Assembly (NCBI RefSeq): GCF_034009455.1
Contig: NZ_CP125380.1
Coordinates: forward strand, 1,715,001-1,779,000
Reading direction: 5' to 3'
DNA: 64,000 nt
Source of the DNA: Pseudomonas sp. P5_109
GTDB taxonomy: Bacteria; Pseudomonadota; Gammaproteobacteria; Pseudomonadales; Pseudomonadaceae
The position numbers were made by a program, and so were the translations under genes. This document shows, piece by piece, positions 52,079-62,126 of the stretch (its first letter is position 1; each line of letters begins with the position of its first letter). The notes below the pieces were generated by a model that was not told where the DNA came from, did no database searches, and was given only the letters and a program-made list of their open reading frames with translations.

Positions 52079-53866
52079 ATGGCAGAAGCAGTCGCCGATA
52101 ATGTTCCGGCCAAGGCCACCCCGGTAGACGGTAAACCGCCGTTGTTCGGGTTGTCCTTTCTGGAAAACCTCTCCGAGATGACCATGTTGCGTCAGGTGGG
52201 CCTGTTGGTCGGCCTGGCTGCGAGCGTGGCGATTGGTTTTGCCGTGGTGTTGTGGTCCCAACAGCCGGACTACCGGCCTCTGTACGGCAGCCTTGCCGGC
52301 ATGGACGCCAAGCAGGTCATGGATACCCTGGCCGCCGCCGATATTGCTTACACCGTTGAGCCGAACTCCGGTGCCTTGCTGGTCAAGGCTGAAGATTTGT
52401 CCCGTGCGCGGCTCAAGCTCGCGGGCGCTGGTGTCACTCCCAGCGACGGCAACATCGGTTTTGAAATCCTCGACAAGGAACAGGGGCTCGGCACCAGCCA
52501 GTTCATGGAAGCGACCCGCTATCGTCGCGGCCTCGAAGGCGAACTGGCCCGCACCATTTCCAGCCTGAACAACGTCAAGGGTGCCCGCGTGCACCTGGCG
52601 ATCCCGAAGAGTTCGGTGTTCGTGCGCGACGAGCGCAAGCCGAGCGCTTCGGTTCTGGTTGAACTCTATTCCGGCCGCTCCCTCGAGCCAGGCCAGGTCG
52701 TGGCCATCATCAACCTGGTGGCGACCAGCGTTCCCGAACTCAGCAAGTCGCAGATCACCGTCGTCGACCAGAAAGGCAACCTGCTCTCGGATCAGGCGGA
52801 AAACTCCGAACTGACCATGGCCGGCAAGCAGTTCGACTACAGCCGTCGCATGGAAAGCATGCTCACCCAGCGCGTGCACAACATCCTGCAGCCGGTACTG
52901 GGCAACGACCGTTACAAGGCCGAAGTCTCGGCCGATGTGGATTTCAGTGCGGTCGAGTCGACTTCCGAGCAATTCAACCCGGATCAGCCGGCGTTGCGCA
53001 GCGAACAGTCGGTCAACGAACAACGTACCGCCAGCAATGGCCCGCAAGGTGTGCCGGGTGCGTTGAGCAACCAGCCGCCGTCGCCGGCCTCCGCGCCGCA
53101 GACCACTGGTGGCGCCACCGCGTCGGCGGGCATGGTGCAGCCAGGCCAGCCGCTGATCGATGCCAACGGCCAGCAAATCATGGACCCGGCCACCGGCCAG
53201 CCGATGCTCGCGCCGTATCCGGCGGACAAGCGTCAACAGTCGACCAAGAACTTCGAGCTCGACCGTTCCATCAGCCATACCAAGCAGCAGCAGGGTCGTT
53301 TGAATCGCCTGTCGGTGTCGGTCGTGGTCGATGATCAGGTCAAGATCAACCCGGCCAACGGCGAAACCACCCGTGCGCCATGGAGCGCAGATGAACTGGC
53401 GCGCTTCACGCGCCTGGTACAGGACGCGGTCGGCTTCGACGCCAGCCGTGGCGACAGTGTCAGCGTGATCAACATGCCGTTCTCCGCCGAGCGCGGCGAA
53501 GTGATTGCCGATATTCCGTTCTACTCCCAGCCGTGGTTCTGGGACGTCGTCAAGCAAGTGCTGGGGGTGCTGTTCATCCTGGTGCTGGTGTTCGGTGTGC
53601 TGCGTCCGGTGCTCAACAACATCACCGGTGGCGGCAAGGGCAAGCAGCTGGCCGGTATTGGCAGCGACGTCGAGTTGGGTGGCATGGGCGGCCTGGATGG
53701 CGAGTTGGCCAACGACCGCGTCAGCCTCGGCGGCCCGACCAGCATCCTGTTGCCGAGCCCGAGCGAAGGCTATGACGCACAGTTGAACGCAATCAAGAGT
53801 CTGGTGGCCGAAGATCCGGGTCGTGTGGCCCAGGTCGTGAAAGAGTGGATTAACGCAGATGAGTGA
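52079..53866 (+). CDS. fliF: FliF, MS-ring protein
   Basis: A 595-residue protein with two membrane helices (about 40-60: LVGLAASVAIGFAVVLWS; about 485-505: VLGVLFILVLVFGVLRPVL) around a large periplasmic ring-building region, plus a C-terminal FliG-binding tail. It forms the MS ring. Its end overlaps fliG by 8 nt. Confidence 0.96.
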   Translation: MAEAVADNVPAKATPVDGKPPLFGLSFLENLSEMTMLRQVGLLVGLAASVAIGFAVVLWSQQPDYRPLYGSLAGMDAKQVMDTLAAADIAYTVEPNSGALLVKAEDLSRARLKLAGAGVTPSDGNIGFEILDKEQGLGTSQFMEATRYRRGLEGELARTISSLNNVKGARVHLAIPKSSVFVRDERKPSASVLVELYSGRSLEPGQVVAIINLVATSVPELSKSQITVVDQKGNLLSDQAENSELTMAGKQFDYSRRMESMLTQRVHNILQPVLGNDRYKAEVSADVDFSAVESTSEQFNPDQPALRSEQSVNEQRTASNGPQGVPGALSNQPPSPASAPQTTGGATASAGMVQPGQPLIDANGQQIMDPATGQPMLAPYPADKRQQSTKNFELDRSISHTKQQQGRLNRLSVSVVVDDQVKINPANGETTRAPWSADELARFTRLVQDAVGFDASRGDSVSVINMPFSAERGEVIADIPFYSQPWFWDVVKQVLGVLFILVLVFGVLRPVLNNITGGGKGKQLAGIGSDVELGGMGGLDGELANDRVSLGGPTSILLPSPSEGYDAQLNAIKSLVAEDPGRVAQVVKEWINADE

Positions 53867-54878
53867 TAACCGAGCCGTTGCCGCCAAACTGTCCAAGGTC
53901 GACAAAGCCGCAATCCTGCTGTTGTCCCTGGGCTCCACCGACGCTGCCCAAGTGCTGCGTCACATGGGCCCCAAAGAGGTTCAGCGCGTGGGTGTGGCCA
54001 TGGCCCAGATGGGTAATGTGCACCGCGAGCAGGTCGAGCAGGTGATGAGCGAGTTCGTCGACATCGTCGGCGACCAGACCAGCCTGGGCGTCGGCTCCGA
54101 CGACTATGTGCGCAAGATGCTCACCCAGGCCCTGGGCGAGGACAAGGCCAATGGCCTTATCGACCGCATCCTGCTCGGTGGCAACACCAGCGGCCTCGAC
54201 AGCCTGAAGTGGATGGAGCCGCGCGCCGTTGCCGACGTGATCCGTTACGAGCACCCGCAGATCCAGGCGATCGTGGTGGCGTACCTCGATCCGGACCAGG
54301 CCGGTGAAGTGCTTGGCAACTTCGACCACAAGGTGCGACTGGACATCATCCTGCGCGTGTCCTCGCTGAACACTGTACAGCCAGCGGCCCTGAAAGAGCT
54401 CAACCAGATTCTCGAGAAGCAGTTCTCCGGCAACTCGAATGCCTCGCGCACCACCCTGGGTGGCATCAAGCGCGCGGCGGACATCATGAACTTCCTCGAC
54501 AGCTCGATCGAAGGCCAGCTCATGGACTCGATCCGCGAAGTCGACGAAGACCTGTCCGGTCAGATCGAAGACCTCATGTTCGTGTTCAACAACCTGGCCG
54601 ATGTCGACGACCGCGGGATCCAGGCCCTGTTGCGCGAAGTGTCCTCCGATGTATTGGTGCTGGCCCTCAAGGGGTCGGACGAAGGCGTCAAGGAGAAGAT
54701 CTTCAAGAACATGTCCAAGCGTGCGGCCGAACTGTTGCGCGACGACCTGGAAGCCAAGGGCCCGGTGCGCGTCAGCGACGTGGAAACCGCGCAGAAGGAA
54801 ATCCTCACCATTGCCCGCCGTATGGCCGAAGCCGGAGAAATCGTTCTCGGCGGCAAGGGCGGCGAGGAAATGATCTAA
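53859..54878 (+). CDS. fliG: FliG, motor switch protein
   Basis: A 339-residue switch protein. The N-terminal FliF-binding part, the middle EHPQ motif (RYEHPQIQAIVVAYL) and the C-terminal torque helix with charged residues (LMFVFNNLADVDDRGIQALL) are present. It connects stator force to rotor rotation. Confidence 0.96.
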   Translation: MSDNRAVAAKLSKVDKAAILLLSLGSTDAAQVLRHMGPKEVQRVGVAMAQMGNVHREQVEQVMSEFVDIVGDQTSLGVGSDDYVRKMLTQALGEDKANGLIDRILLGGNTSGLDSLKWMEPRAVADVIRYEHPQIQAIVVAYLDPDQAGEVLGNFDHKVRLDIILRVSSLNTVQPAALKELNQILEKQFSGNSNASRTTLGGIKRAADIMNFLDSSIEGQLMDSIREVDEDLSGQIEDLMFVFNNLADVDDRGIQALLREVSSDVLVLALKGSDEGVKEKIFKNMSKRAAELLRDDLEAKGPVRVSDVETAQKEILTIARRMAEAGEIVLGGKGGEEMI

Positions 54879-54882
54879 CACC

Positions 54883-55680
54883 ATGGTCAACAATGATGAT
54901 GCACCCACTGACCTGATCCGGGCCAGGGATGTCAGTGGCTTCGAGTCCTGGGCGCTGCCCAGCTTCGATCCGCCGGCACCCGAGCCTGAACCTGAGCCGG
55001 AACCCGAACCGCCGGAAATGCAGGAAGTGCCGCTGGAAGAAGTCCAGCCACTGACGCTCGAAGAACTCGAAAGCATTCGCCAGGAAGCCTACAACGAAGG
55101 TTTCGCGGTGGGCGAGAAGGAAGGTTTCCACAGCACCACGCTCAAGGTCCGCCAGGAAGCCGAAGTAGCCCTGACGGCCAAGATCGGGGCGCTGGAGCAA
55201 TTGATGGGCCACCTGTTCGAGCCTATCGCCGAGCAGGACACCCTGATCGAAAAGTCCCTGGTCGACCTCGTGCAACACATCACCAGGCAGGTGATCCAGC
55301 GCGAACTGGCCATCGACTCGACGCAGATCGAACATGTCATGCGCGATGCCCTCAAGCTCCTGCCGTTGGGCGTGGGCAATGTGCGGCTGTACATCAATCC
55401 GCAGGACTTCGAACAGGTCAAAGCCCTGCGCGAACGCCATGAAGAAACCTGGCGTATCGTCGAGGACGAAGCGTTGTTGCCGGGTGGTTGCCGGGTCGAG
55501 ACCGAACACAGTCGCATCGATGCCACGGTCGAAACCCGCGTCGCGCGGGTCATGGACAAGCTGTTCGACCAGTTGCACGAGCAGGCCTTGCACCCGGCCG
55601 CGCCGGACCTGAGCCTGGAACTGCCGATCGAGAGCAAGCCTGCGACCGCGCCGGAACCGGATGCACCTGATGCGCCTTGA
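54883..55680 (+). CDS. fliH: FliH, export ATPase regulator
   Basis: A 265-residue protein. A Pro/Glu-rich N-terminal stretch is followed by the GxxxG-like helix [13 protein letters not shown] and the C-terminal FliH/HrpE domain. It dimerises and regulates the ATPase FliI. Its 3' end overlaps fliI by 11 nt. Confidence 0.93.
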   Translation: MVNNDDAPTDLIRARDVSGFESWALPSFDPPAPEPEPEPEPEPPEMQEVPLEEVQPLTLEELESIRQEAYNEGFAVGEKEGFHSTTLKVRQEAEVALTAKIGALEQLMGHLFEPIAEQDTLIEKSLVDLVQHITRQVIQRELAIDSTQIEHVMRDALKLLPLGVGNVRLYINPQDFEQVKALRERHEETWRIVEDEALLPGGCRVETEHSRIDATVETRVARVMDKLFDQLHEQALHPAAPDLSLELPIESKPATAPEPDAPDAP

Positions 55681-57028
55681 ACGCACCAGCTTCGCCAAGC
55701 GCCTGGGCAGCTATGCCGAGGCCACGGAGCTTGCCGGCGCGCCGATCCTTGAAGGCCGCCTGCTACGCATGGTCGGCCTGACCCTCGAAGCCGAAGGCCT
55801 GCGCGCCGCCATGGGCAGCCGCTGCATGGTCATCAACGACGACAGCTATCACCCGGTGCAAGTTGAAGCCGAAGTGATGGGCTTCTCTGGCAGCAAGGTC
55901 TTTCTGATGCCCGTCGGCAGCGTCGCCGGCATCGCCCCCGGCGCCCGCGTGGTGCCCTTGGCCGATACCGGTCGCCTGCCCATGGGCATGAGCATGCTCG
56001 GGCGGGTGCTCGATGGTGCCGGTCGTGCCCTGGATGGCAAGGGCGGGATGAAAGCCGAAGACTGGGTGCCGATGGACGGCCCGACCATCAACCCGCTCAA
56101 GCGCGAACCGATCAGCGAGCCGCTGGACGTGGGCATCCGTTGCATCAACGGCATGTTGACGGTCGGCCGTGGCCAGCGGCTCGGGCTGTTTGCCGGTACC
56201 GGTGTCGGTAAATCCGTGCTGTTGGGCATGATGACCCGCTTCACCGAGGCCGACATCATCGTCGTCGGGCTGATCGGTGAGCGGGGTCGTGAAGTTAAAG
56301 AGTTCATCGAGCACATCCTCGGTGAAGAAGGGCTCAAGCGCTCAGTGGTCGTGGCGTCCCCGGCGGACGATGCACCGCTGATGCGTCTGCGTGCGGCCAT
56401 GTATTGCACGCGCATCGCCGAGTATTTCCGCGACAAGGGCAAGAACGTCCTGTTGCTGATGGATTCGCTGACCCGTTTCGCCCAGGCTCAGCGGGAAATC
56501 GCCCTGGCCATCGGCGAGCCGCCGGCGACCAAGGGTTATCCGCCGTCGGTGTTCGCCAAGCTGCCGAAACTGGTGGAGCGGGCTGGTAACGCGGAGAAGG
56601 GCGGTGGTTCGATCACCGCGTTCTACACCGTGCTGTCCGAAGGCGATGACCAGCAGGACCCGATTGCCGACTCGGCGCGAGGCGTGCTCGACGGGCACAT
56701 CGTGCTGTCCCGGCGCCTGGCCGAAGAGGGGCATTACCCGGCCATCGATATCGAAGCGTCCATCAGCCGGGTGATGCCGGCGGTGGTGTCGCCGGAACAC
56801 ATGGTCCGTGCGCAGTACTTCAAGCAGTTGTGGTCGCGATATCAGCAGAGCCGCGACCTGATCAGCGTTGGCGCCTATGTCGCCGGCGGCGATCGCGAAA
56901 CCGACCTGGCGATTTCCCTGCAACCGCAACTGGTCAAATACCTGCGCCAGGGCCTCAACGACAGCATCAGCCTGGGCGAAAGCGAAGCGTATCTCGCCTC
57001 GATCTTCGCGCCCGCGACGGGCGGTTAA
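55670..57028 (+). CDS. fliI: FliI, flagellar export ATPase
   Basis: A 452-residue F1-beta-like ATPase with Walker [15 protein letters not shown], Walker [19 protein letters not shown] (LLMDS core) and [10 protein letters not shown]. It energises the export gate. The start is ATG 55670 ([12 protein letters not shown]), the family start; an ATG three codons upstream is also in frame. Confidence 0.96.
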   Translation: MRLERTSFAKRLGSYAEATELAGAPILEGRLLRMVGLTLEAEGLRAAMGSRCMVINDDSYHPVQVEAEVMGFSGSKVFLMPVGSVAGIAPGARVVPLADTGRLPMGMSMLGRVLDGAGRALDGKGGMKAEDWVPMDGPTINPLKREPISEPLDVGIRCINGMLTVGRGQRLGLFAGTGVGKSVLLGMMTRFTEADIIVVGLIGERGREVKEFIEHILGEEGLKRSVVVASPADDAPLMRLRAAMYCTRIAEYFRDKGKNVLLLMDSLTRFAQAQREIALAIGEPPATKGYPPSVFAKLPKLVERAGNAEKGGGSITAFYTVLSEGDDQQDPIADSARGVLDGHIVLSRRLAEEGHYPAIDIEASISRVMPAVVSPEHMVRAQYFKQLWSRYQQSRDLISVGAYVAGGDRETDLAISLQPQLVKYLRQGLNDSISLGESEAYLASIFAPATGG

Positions 57029-57034
57029 GCGCTC

Positions 57035-57484
57035 ATGGCGCAGACTCGGGCAGGGCGGCTGGCGCCGGTGGTGGAAATGGCCGAAAAGGCCGAAAAAACC
57101 GCAGTCCAGCGCCTGGGGCACTTTCAAGGGCAGGTTCGCCTGGCGGAAAGCAAGCTCGCCGACCTTGAAGCCTTCCGCCTTGACTATCAGGAACAATGGA
57201 TCGTGCGCGGCAGCGGCGGCGTCTCGGGCCAATGGTTGCTGGGCTATCAGGGCTTTCTCGCGCAACTGGGCACGGCCATTGACCAGCAGCGGCAAAGCCT
57301 GGCCTGGCACCAGAACAACCTGAACAAGGCTCGGGAAACCTGGCAGCAGGCGTTTGCCCGGGTCGAAGGTTTGCGCAAGCTGGTTCAGCGCTATGCCGAC
57401 GAGGCCCGGGCGCTTGAAGACCGGCGTGAACAGAAATTGCTGGATGAATTGTCCCAGCGTTTGCCGCGTGAGAACCCCTATTGA
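57035..57484 (+). CDS. fliJ: FliJ, export apparatus coiled-coil protein
   Basis: A 149-residue, almost entirely coiled-coil protein that activates the export ATPase. It follows fliI by 6 nt and ends the fliEFGHIJ run. Confidence 0.92.
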   Translation: MAQTRAGRLAPVVEMAEKAEKTAVQRLGHFQGQVRLAESKLADLEAFRLDYQEQWIVRGSGGVSGQWLLGYQGFLAQLGTAIDQQRQSLAWHQNNLNKARETWQQAFARVEGLRKLVQRYADEARALEDRREQKLLDELSQRLPRENPY

Positions 57485-57573
57485 GCGTGCTTTCAAAAAA
57501 CCGGCTGGCTTGCCGCCATCCCCTCCTGATGCTAAACCTTCTAGACGTGTTCCAAAGACAAGGAAGCCATTAA

Positions 57574-57873
57574 ATGTCAGTCGTTTCAGAAGTGTCCCAG
57601 GACGGGCAAAAGCTGACGATCTCGATCAAGGGTCGTTTCGACTTCGCCAAGCATCAGGAATTTCGTCAGTCCTACGAAGATAAACAGCTATCGGCGGTTG
57701 TGGTCGACCTGAAGGAGGCCACTTACCTCGACAGCTCGGCCCTGGGCATGCTGCTTTTGCTGCGCGATCACGCCGGTGGCGACGACTCCGATGTGCGCGT
57801 CGTCAACAGCAGTACCGACGTGCGTAAAATCCTCGCCATCTCCAACTTCGACAAGCTGTTCGACATCAGTTGA
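57574..57873 (+). CDS. hsbA: HsbA, STAS-domain anti-sigma-factor antagonist
   Basis: A 99-residue STAS protein. The phosphorylatable Ser lies in YLDSSALGMLLLL. In P. aeruginosa HsbA is (de)phosphorylated by HsbR and links HptB signalling to FlgM and c-di-GMP. It is encoded with hsbR and hptB inside the flagellar locus here. Confidence 0.9.
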   Translation: MSVVSEVSQDGQKLTISIKGRFDFAKHQEFRQSYEDKQLSAVVVDLKEATYLDSSALGMLLLLRDHAGGDDSDVRVVNSSTDVRKILAISNFDKLFDIS

Positions 57874-57878
57874 TTGCC

Positions 57879-59585
57879 ATGCAGCCACTGGAGCCGCTGA
57901 CGATCCTGATTGCCGAGGACAGCGCCGCCGATCGCCTGCTGTTGTCGAGCATCTTGCGCCGCCAGGGGCACGAAGTGCTGACGGCGGCCAACGGTGCCGA
58001 AGCGGTCGAGGTGTTTGGCCAGCAACAACCGCACCTGGTGTTGATGGATGCGCTGATGCCGGTCATGGATGGCTTCGAGGCGGCCCGACAGATCAAGGCC
58101 CTGGCCGGGGAAACCCTGGTGCCGATCATCTTCCTCACGTCATTGTCCGAAAGCGAAGCCCTGGCCCGCTGCCTGGAAGTCGGCGGTGACGACTTTCTGG
58201 CAAAGCCCTACAACCAGGTGATTCTCGCGGCCAAGATCAAGGCGATGGATCGCTTGCGGCGCTTGCAGGACACGGTGCTGCAACAGCGTGACCAGATCGC
58301 CCGGCACCACGACTACCTGCTGAACGAACAGCGCGTGGCCAAGGCCGTTTTCGACAAGGTGGCGCACTCCGGCTGCCTGAATGCCGCTGCGAATATCCGT
58401 TATCTGCAATCGCCCTATGCGCTGTTCAACGGCGACCTGTTGCTGGCCGCGTTCACCCCGGCCGGAGACATGCACGTGCTGCTGGGCGACTTCACCGGCC
58501 ACGGTCTGCCGGCGGCGGTGGGCGCCATGCCCTTGGCCGAAGTCTTCTACGGGATGACCGCCAAGGGCTATGGCCTGGCGGAAACCCTGCGCGAGATGAA
58601 TGCCAAGCTCAAGCGCATCCTGCCGGTGGACATGTTCTGCTGTGCCACGTTGCTGTGCCTGAGTTCACAGCGCCGTTCGGTGGAAGTCTGGAACGGCGGC
58701 ATGCCCGACGGTTACCTGCATCGCATTGCCAGCGGGGAGCGAACGCCTCTGCCGGCGCGGCACTTGCCTTTGGGGGTGCTGAGTACGGAATCCTTCGATG
58801 ACCGTACCGACGTGTACCCCATGGCCCTCGGGGATCGGGTGTTTCTCCTGTCCGATGGCGTGATCGATACCTGCGACACCAACGATCAGTTGTTCGGCGT
58901 GCAGCGGTTACAGCAGGTGTTTGCCGCCAATCGTCAGCCAGATGCACTGTTTGAAGAGATTGAACAAGCGTTGCGACAGTTTGGCGGAGAGGCGCGTGAC
59001 GATGTCAGCATGGTCGAAATCAGCCTGCTGCAGACGGCCCAGATCACTCCGCCGGCGTTGGTCTACTCCGACAGTGGGCAGTCCTGCCCGCTGGACTGGT
59101 CGGTGAGTTTCGAATTTCGCGCCGCCACGCTCAAGCGTTTCAATCCGTTGCCCTATCTGTTGCAGTTGCTGCTTGAGGTCCATGGCCTTCGGGCTCAGAG
59201 CGGTGCGCTCTACAGTGTGCTGGCGGAACTCTATTCCAATGCGCTGGAGCATGGCGTGCTGGGGCTGGATTCGAGTCTCAAGCGCGATGCGTCGGGGTTT
59301 GCGCGGTATTATCACGAGCGCAATACCCGGCTCGGCGAACTGCAGGATGGTTTTGTACGGGTACATTTGCAGGTGGCGCCGACAGATGGCGGCGGTTGCC
59401 TGACCATTCATATCGAAGACAGCGGCAAGGGATTCGATGTCGAGCGAGTGATGGCAAGGCCGTTGGATGACATCCGCCTGTCGGGACGAGGGGTCAGTCT
59501 GATCCGCCAGTTGGGGCGCAATGCCCGCTGGACCGACGAGGGTCGAAGTGCACGCGTGGAGTTTACCTGGGAGGCTCTGGCATAA
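57879..59585 (+). CDS. hsbR: HsbR, response regulator with PP2C phosphatase and kinase-like domains
   Basis: A 568-residue three-domain protein: a receiver (Asp in LVLMDALMPVMDG), a PP2C/SpoIIE-type phosphatase (LLGDFTGHGLPAAVGAMP, DRVFLLSDGVID, ARDDVSMVEI) and a C-terminal HATPase-like anti-sigma kinase (AELYSNALEHGVLG, DSGKGF). It controls the phosphorylation of HsbA. ATG 57879 is chosen over the TTG at 57870. Confidence 0.92.
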   Translation: MQPLEPLTILIAEDSAADRLLLSSILRRQGHEVLTAANGAEAVEVFGQQQPHLVLMDALMPVMDGFEAARQIKALAGETLVPIIFLTSLSESEALARCLEVGGDDFLAKPYNQVILAAKIKAMDRLRRLQDTVLQQRDQIARHHDYLLNEQRVAKAVFDKVAHSGCLNAAANIRYLQSPYALFNGDLLLAAFTPAGDMHVLLGDFTGHGLPAAVGAMPLAEVFYGMTAKGYGLAETLREMNAKLKRILPVDMFCCATLLCLSSQRRSVEVWNGGMPDGYLHRIASGERTPLPARHLPLGVLSTESFDDRTDVYPMALGDRVFLLSDGVIDTCDTNDQLFGVQRLQQVFAANRQPDALFEEIEQALRQFGGEARDDVSMVEISLLQTAQITPPALVYSDSGQSCPLDWSVSFEFRAATLKRFNPLPYLLQLLLEVHGLRAQSGALYSVLAELYSNALEHGVLGLDSSLKRDASGFARYYHERNTRLGELQDGFVRVHLQVAPTDGGGCLTIHIEDSGKGFDVERVMARPLDDIRLSGRGVSLIRQLGRNARWTDEGRSARVEFTWEALA

Positions 59586-59615
59586 TCCGCGCATTCTTGA
59601 TCAAGGAGTGAGCAA

Positions 59616-59966
59616 GTGGACGAGACACATGTGGATCGCGGCGTGCTGAGTGCATTGCGCGAAGTGATGGAAGAGGGCTATCCGGGTCTGCTGGAAATCT
59701 TTCTTGCGGACTCCGAAGAGCGCCTGAAAGTCTTGAGAACAGCTGACAGTGCCGCACTGCTGGTTGAAACGGCCCATAGCTTCAAGGGCAGCAGCAGCAA
59801 TATGGGCGCCGTCAGGCTGACCAGGCTCTGCCACCAGCTTGAGCAGCAGGCCGCCAGTTTGCCGTGCGCGGCCATTCAGGAGCTGGTCGGCAAAATCGAT
59901 AACGAGTTTGCCGGTATCCGGCCTCTGTACGAAGCTGAGCGACAGCGTTGCCCGGCGAAAATCTGA
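59616..59966 (+). CDS. hptB: HptB, histidine phosphotransfer protein
   Basis: A 116-residue Hpt domain with the phosphorylated His in ETAHSFKGSSSNMGA. It passes phosphate from several hybrid kinases to HsbR, tuning motility against biofilm formation. The start is GTG 59616, with AAGGAG 6 nt upstream. Confidence 0.92.
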   Translation: MDETHVDRGVLSALREVMEEGYPGLLEIFLADSEERLKVLRTADSAALLVETAHSFKGSSSNMGAVRLTRLCHQLEQQAASLPCAAIQELVGKIDNEFAGIRPLYEAERQRCPAKI

Positions 59967-59998
59967 GCATAAGCTGTATTGGGCCTCCTTCGAGTGAA

Positions 59999-60018
59999 AC
60001 TGGCTCGACCTTTGCAGT
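59999..60018 (+). promoter_or_regulatory. Sigma54 promoter upstream of fliK
   Basis: TGGCTCGACCTTTGCA: GG (60002-60003), 10 nt, GC (60014-60015), one change from the TGGCACG-N4-TTGCW consensus. It should drive fliK-fliL-fliM-fliN-fliO. Confidence 0.82.
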
Positions 60019-60065
60019 CAACTCATTCAACTGTACTTAGAGCCCCGTGCAGCGGAGACCGTTTC

Positions 60066-61430
60066 ATGCCCGTTACCCCCGATATTTTGCTTCAGGCCTC
60101 CAGGCAGGCCAAGACTCTGGCTGCGTCCGCCAATCCCCCGGCGCTGACCGCTGAGCCCGGGGACAAGGCCGCAAGCTTCGCTCATGTCTACGCCAGCCAG
60201 GCCCAGAGCAAGCCCGATGCGTTGGCGGATGCCTCGGTCAAGCCGGGTCGTGACAAAAGCTCTGATGCTGCCGGAAAAAAAGACGCTGGCAACGACACGT
60301 CTGCCGCCGGCGAGCCGGTGGTTGCCGATGGCGGCAAATCCTTGCCTGCCGACACGGTGGTGCGGGCTGACGGCAAGACGGCCGACGATGATGCGGCGGA
60401 TGCCGACCAGGCTCCGGTCGTCGATGCCGCGCCTGTCGATCCGGCGCTTGATCCCTCATTGCAGCAAGCCGTACAGCCAGTGACACCTGCGCCAGTACCG
60501 ACAACTCCCGCCGTAGCCGACACTGTGCCGCCAGCGGTTGACGCGTCGGTTGCCGCAGCCATCACCACGACAATCACGTCGGCACAGACCGCTACAGACG
60601 ACAGTTTCGATCCAGAGGCTGATCCTCTCGACGCCCTGCCGGCACTACGCCTGGCGATGGAGCAGAGCGGTCACGTGTCGGCTTCCAGCCAGGCGCAGTC
60701 CAAGGCTGCACCGACCCAGGCGCAAGCCCAGGTTGATGGCGAGGTGACGTCGGCGCAACACTTTGCCGCCGGCATGGCGACCCTGCTGGATGTTCAGGCC
60801 GACAAAGACAGCACCGGTCAGGGCGACGACAAGGCTTTCAGCGGCTTGATCGATGACGGCCTGAAGGACCTCAAGTCCGCCAGCAGCGATACCCGTGTCG
60901 ATGATTTCGCCAACCGCCTGGCCGCGCTGACCCAGGCGGCTACCCCGAAGACTGCCAACGCCTTGCCGGTGAACCAGCCGATCGCCATGCACCAGAGCGG
61001 ATGGACCGAAGAGGTGGTGAACCGGGTCATGTACCTGTCCAGCGCCAATCTCAAGGCGGCGGACATCCAGTTGCAGCCCGCTGAGCTCGGACGCCTGGAC
61101 ATTCGGGTGAACATGGTGCCCGATCAACAGACCCAGGTTACGTTCATGAGCGCGCACCCGGGCGTGCGTGAAGCGCTGGATGGCCAGGTTCATCGCTTGC
61201 GCGACATGTTCGCCCAGCAGGGCATGGGGCAGGTCGATGTCAACGTTTCGGACCAGTCCCGTGGTTCGCAGCAAGGGCAGGAACAAGCCCGGCAAAGCCA
61301 GGCCGGGCGGACCAGCGCCAACGGCGGCCGTCTCGATTCAATGGATGACGACCTGACTCCCGGGGTGGCTGAAGTGGCTGCCAACACCACCAGCGTGATC
61401 GGCTCCAGCGCGGTCGATTACTACGCCTGA
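60066..61430 (+). CDS. fliK: FliK, hook-length control protein
   Basis: A 454-residue protein. A long disordered Ala/Asp/Pro-rich N-terminal ruler region is followed by the conserved C-terminal switch domain (IQLQPAELGRLDIRVNM, FMSAHPGVREALDGQV). It measures the hook and switches export specificity. ATG 60066 is chosen; upstream in-frame starts would read through the sigma54 promoter. Confidence 0.92.
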   Translation: MPVTPDILLQASRQAKTLAASANPPALTAEPGDKAASFAHVYASQAQSKPDALADASVKPGRDKSSDAAGKKDAGNDTSAAGEPVVADGGKSLPADTVVRADGKTADDDAADADQAPVVDAAPVDPALDPSLQQAVQPVTPAPVPTTPAVADTVPPAVDASVAAAITTTITSAQTATDDSFDPEADPLDALPALRLAMEQSGHVSASSQAQSKAAPTQAQAQVDGEVTSAQHFAAGMATLLDVQADKDSTGQGDDKAFSGLIDDGLKDLKSASSDTRVDDFANRLAALTQAATPKTANALPVNQPIAMHQSGWTEEVVNRVMYLSSANLKAADIQLQPAELGRLDIRVNMVPDQQTQVTFMSAHPGVREALDGQVHRLRDMFAQQGMGQVDVNVSDQSRGSQQGQEQARQSQAGRTSANGGRLDSMDDDLTPGVAEVAANTTSVIGSSAVDYYA

Positions 61431-61447
61431 CCAAACGCAAAACCCCC

Positions 61448-61547
61448 TGTAGGAGCGAGCTTGCTCGCGAAAAACGTGAGAGCGCCGCGTTTATCCAGAT
61501 GACCCTCGTCATCGTTAACGTCCATCGCGAGCAAGCTCGCTCCTACA
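61448..61547. repeat. REP palindrome pair (TGTAGGAGCGAGCTTGCTCGCGA class)
   Basis: TGTAGGAGCGAGCTTGCTCG and its inverted copy lie between fliK and fliL. The spacer shares CCGCGTTTATCCAG and an ATCG(G)TAACG-like part with the pair at 17844. Confidence 0.88.
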
Positions 61548-61613
61548 TGGCATAACACTTGCTCTTGCCTTGCCGTGCGACTGTGAAAACCCGATTAGTG
61601 ACGGATTATTGGC

Positions 61614-62117
61614 ATGGCGAAGAGCGACGCAGCAGTAAAAGACCCCGCAACCAAAGGCAAACTCAAGCTGATTATCCTGATCGTGGTGGCCCTGCTGCTG
61701 GCGATCGGTGTGTCCGTGGGCGCGACCTGGTACTTCATGCACAGCGCTCAGAGCAAGCCTGCCGCCGCCGATGCGCAGACCGCTCTCGTCGGTAAACAGC
61801 CAGCGATTTTCGAGCCGATGGCACCGGCTTTCGTGGCCAACTTCAACCAGAACGGTCGCCAGCGCTACATGCAAGTGAGCATCACCATGCTCGCGCGCAA
61901 CCAGGTGGACCTGGATGCGCTCAAGGTCCACATGCCGGTGATCCGCAATAACCTGGTCATGCTGTTCTCCGGGCAGGACTTCGCCACGCTCGCCTCGCCG
62001 GTCGGCCAGGAAATGCTGCGGCAGAAAGCCACCGCCAGCGTGCAGGAAGTGGCGCAGAAAGAGCTCGGCAAAGTGGTAATCGAACAGTTGCTTTTCACTA
62101 ATTTCGTACTGCAGTAG
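61614..62117 (+). CDS. fliL: FliL, basal-body membrane protein
   Basis: A 167-residue protein with one N-terminal membrane helix (IILIVVALLLAIGVSVGATWY) and a periplasmic FliL domain (RYMQVSITMLARN). It supports stator activity. First gene after the REP element; it leads fliM by 9 nt. Confidence 0.94.
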   Translation: MAKSDAAVKDPATKGKLKLIILIVVALLLAIGVSVGATWYFMHSAQSKPAAADAQTALVGKQPAIFEPMAPAFVANFNQNGRQRYMQVSITMLARNQVDLDALKVHMPVIRNNLVMLFSGQDFATLASPVGQEMLRQKATASVQEVAQKELGKVVIEQLLFTNFVLQ

Positions 62118-62126
62118 GAACACGAC

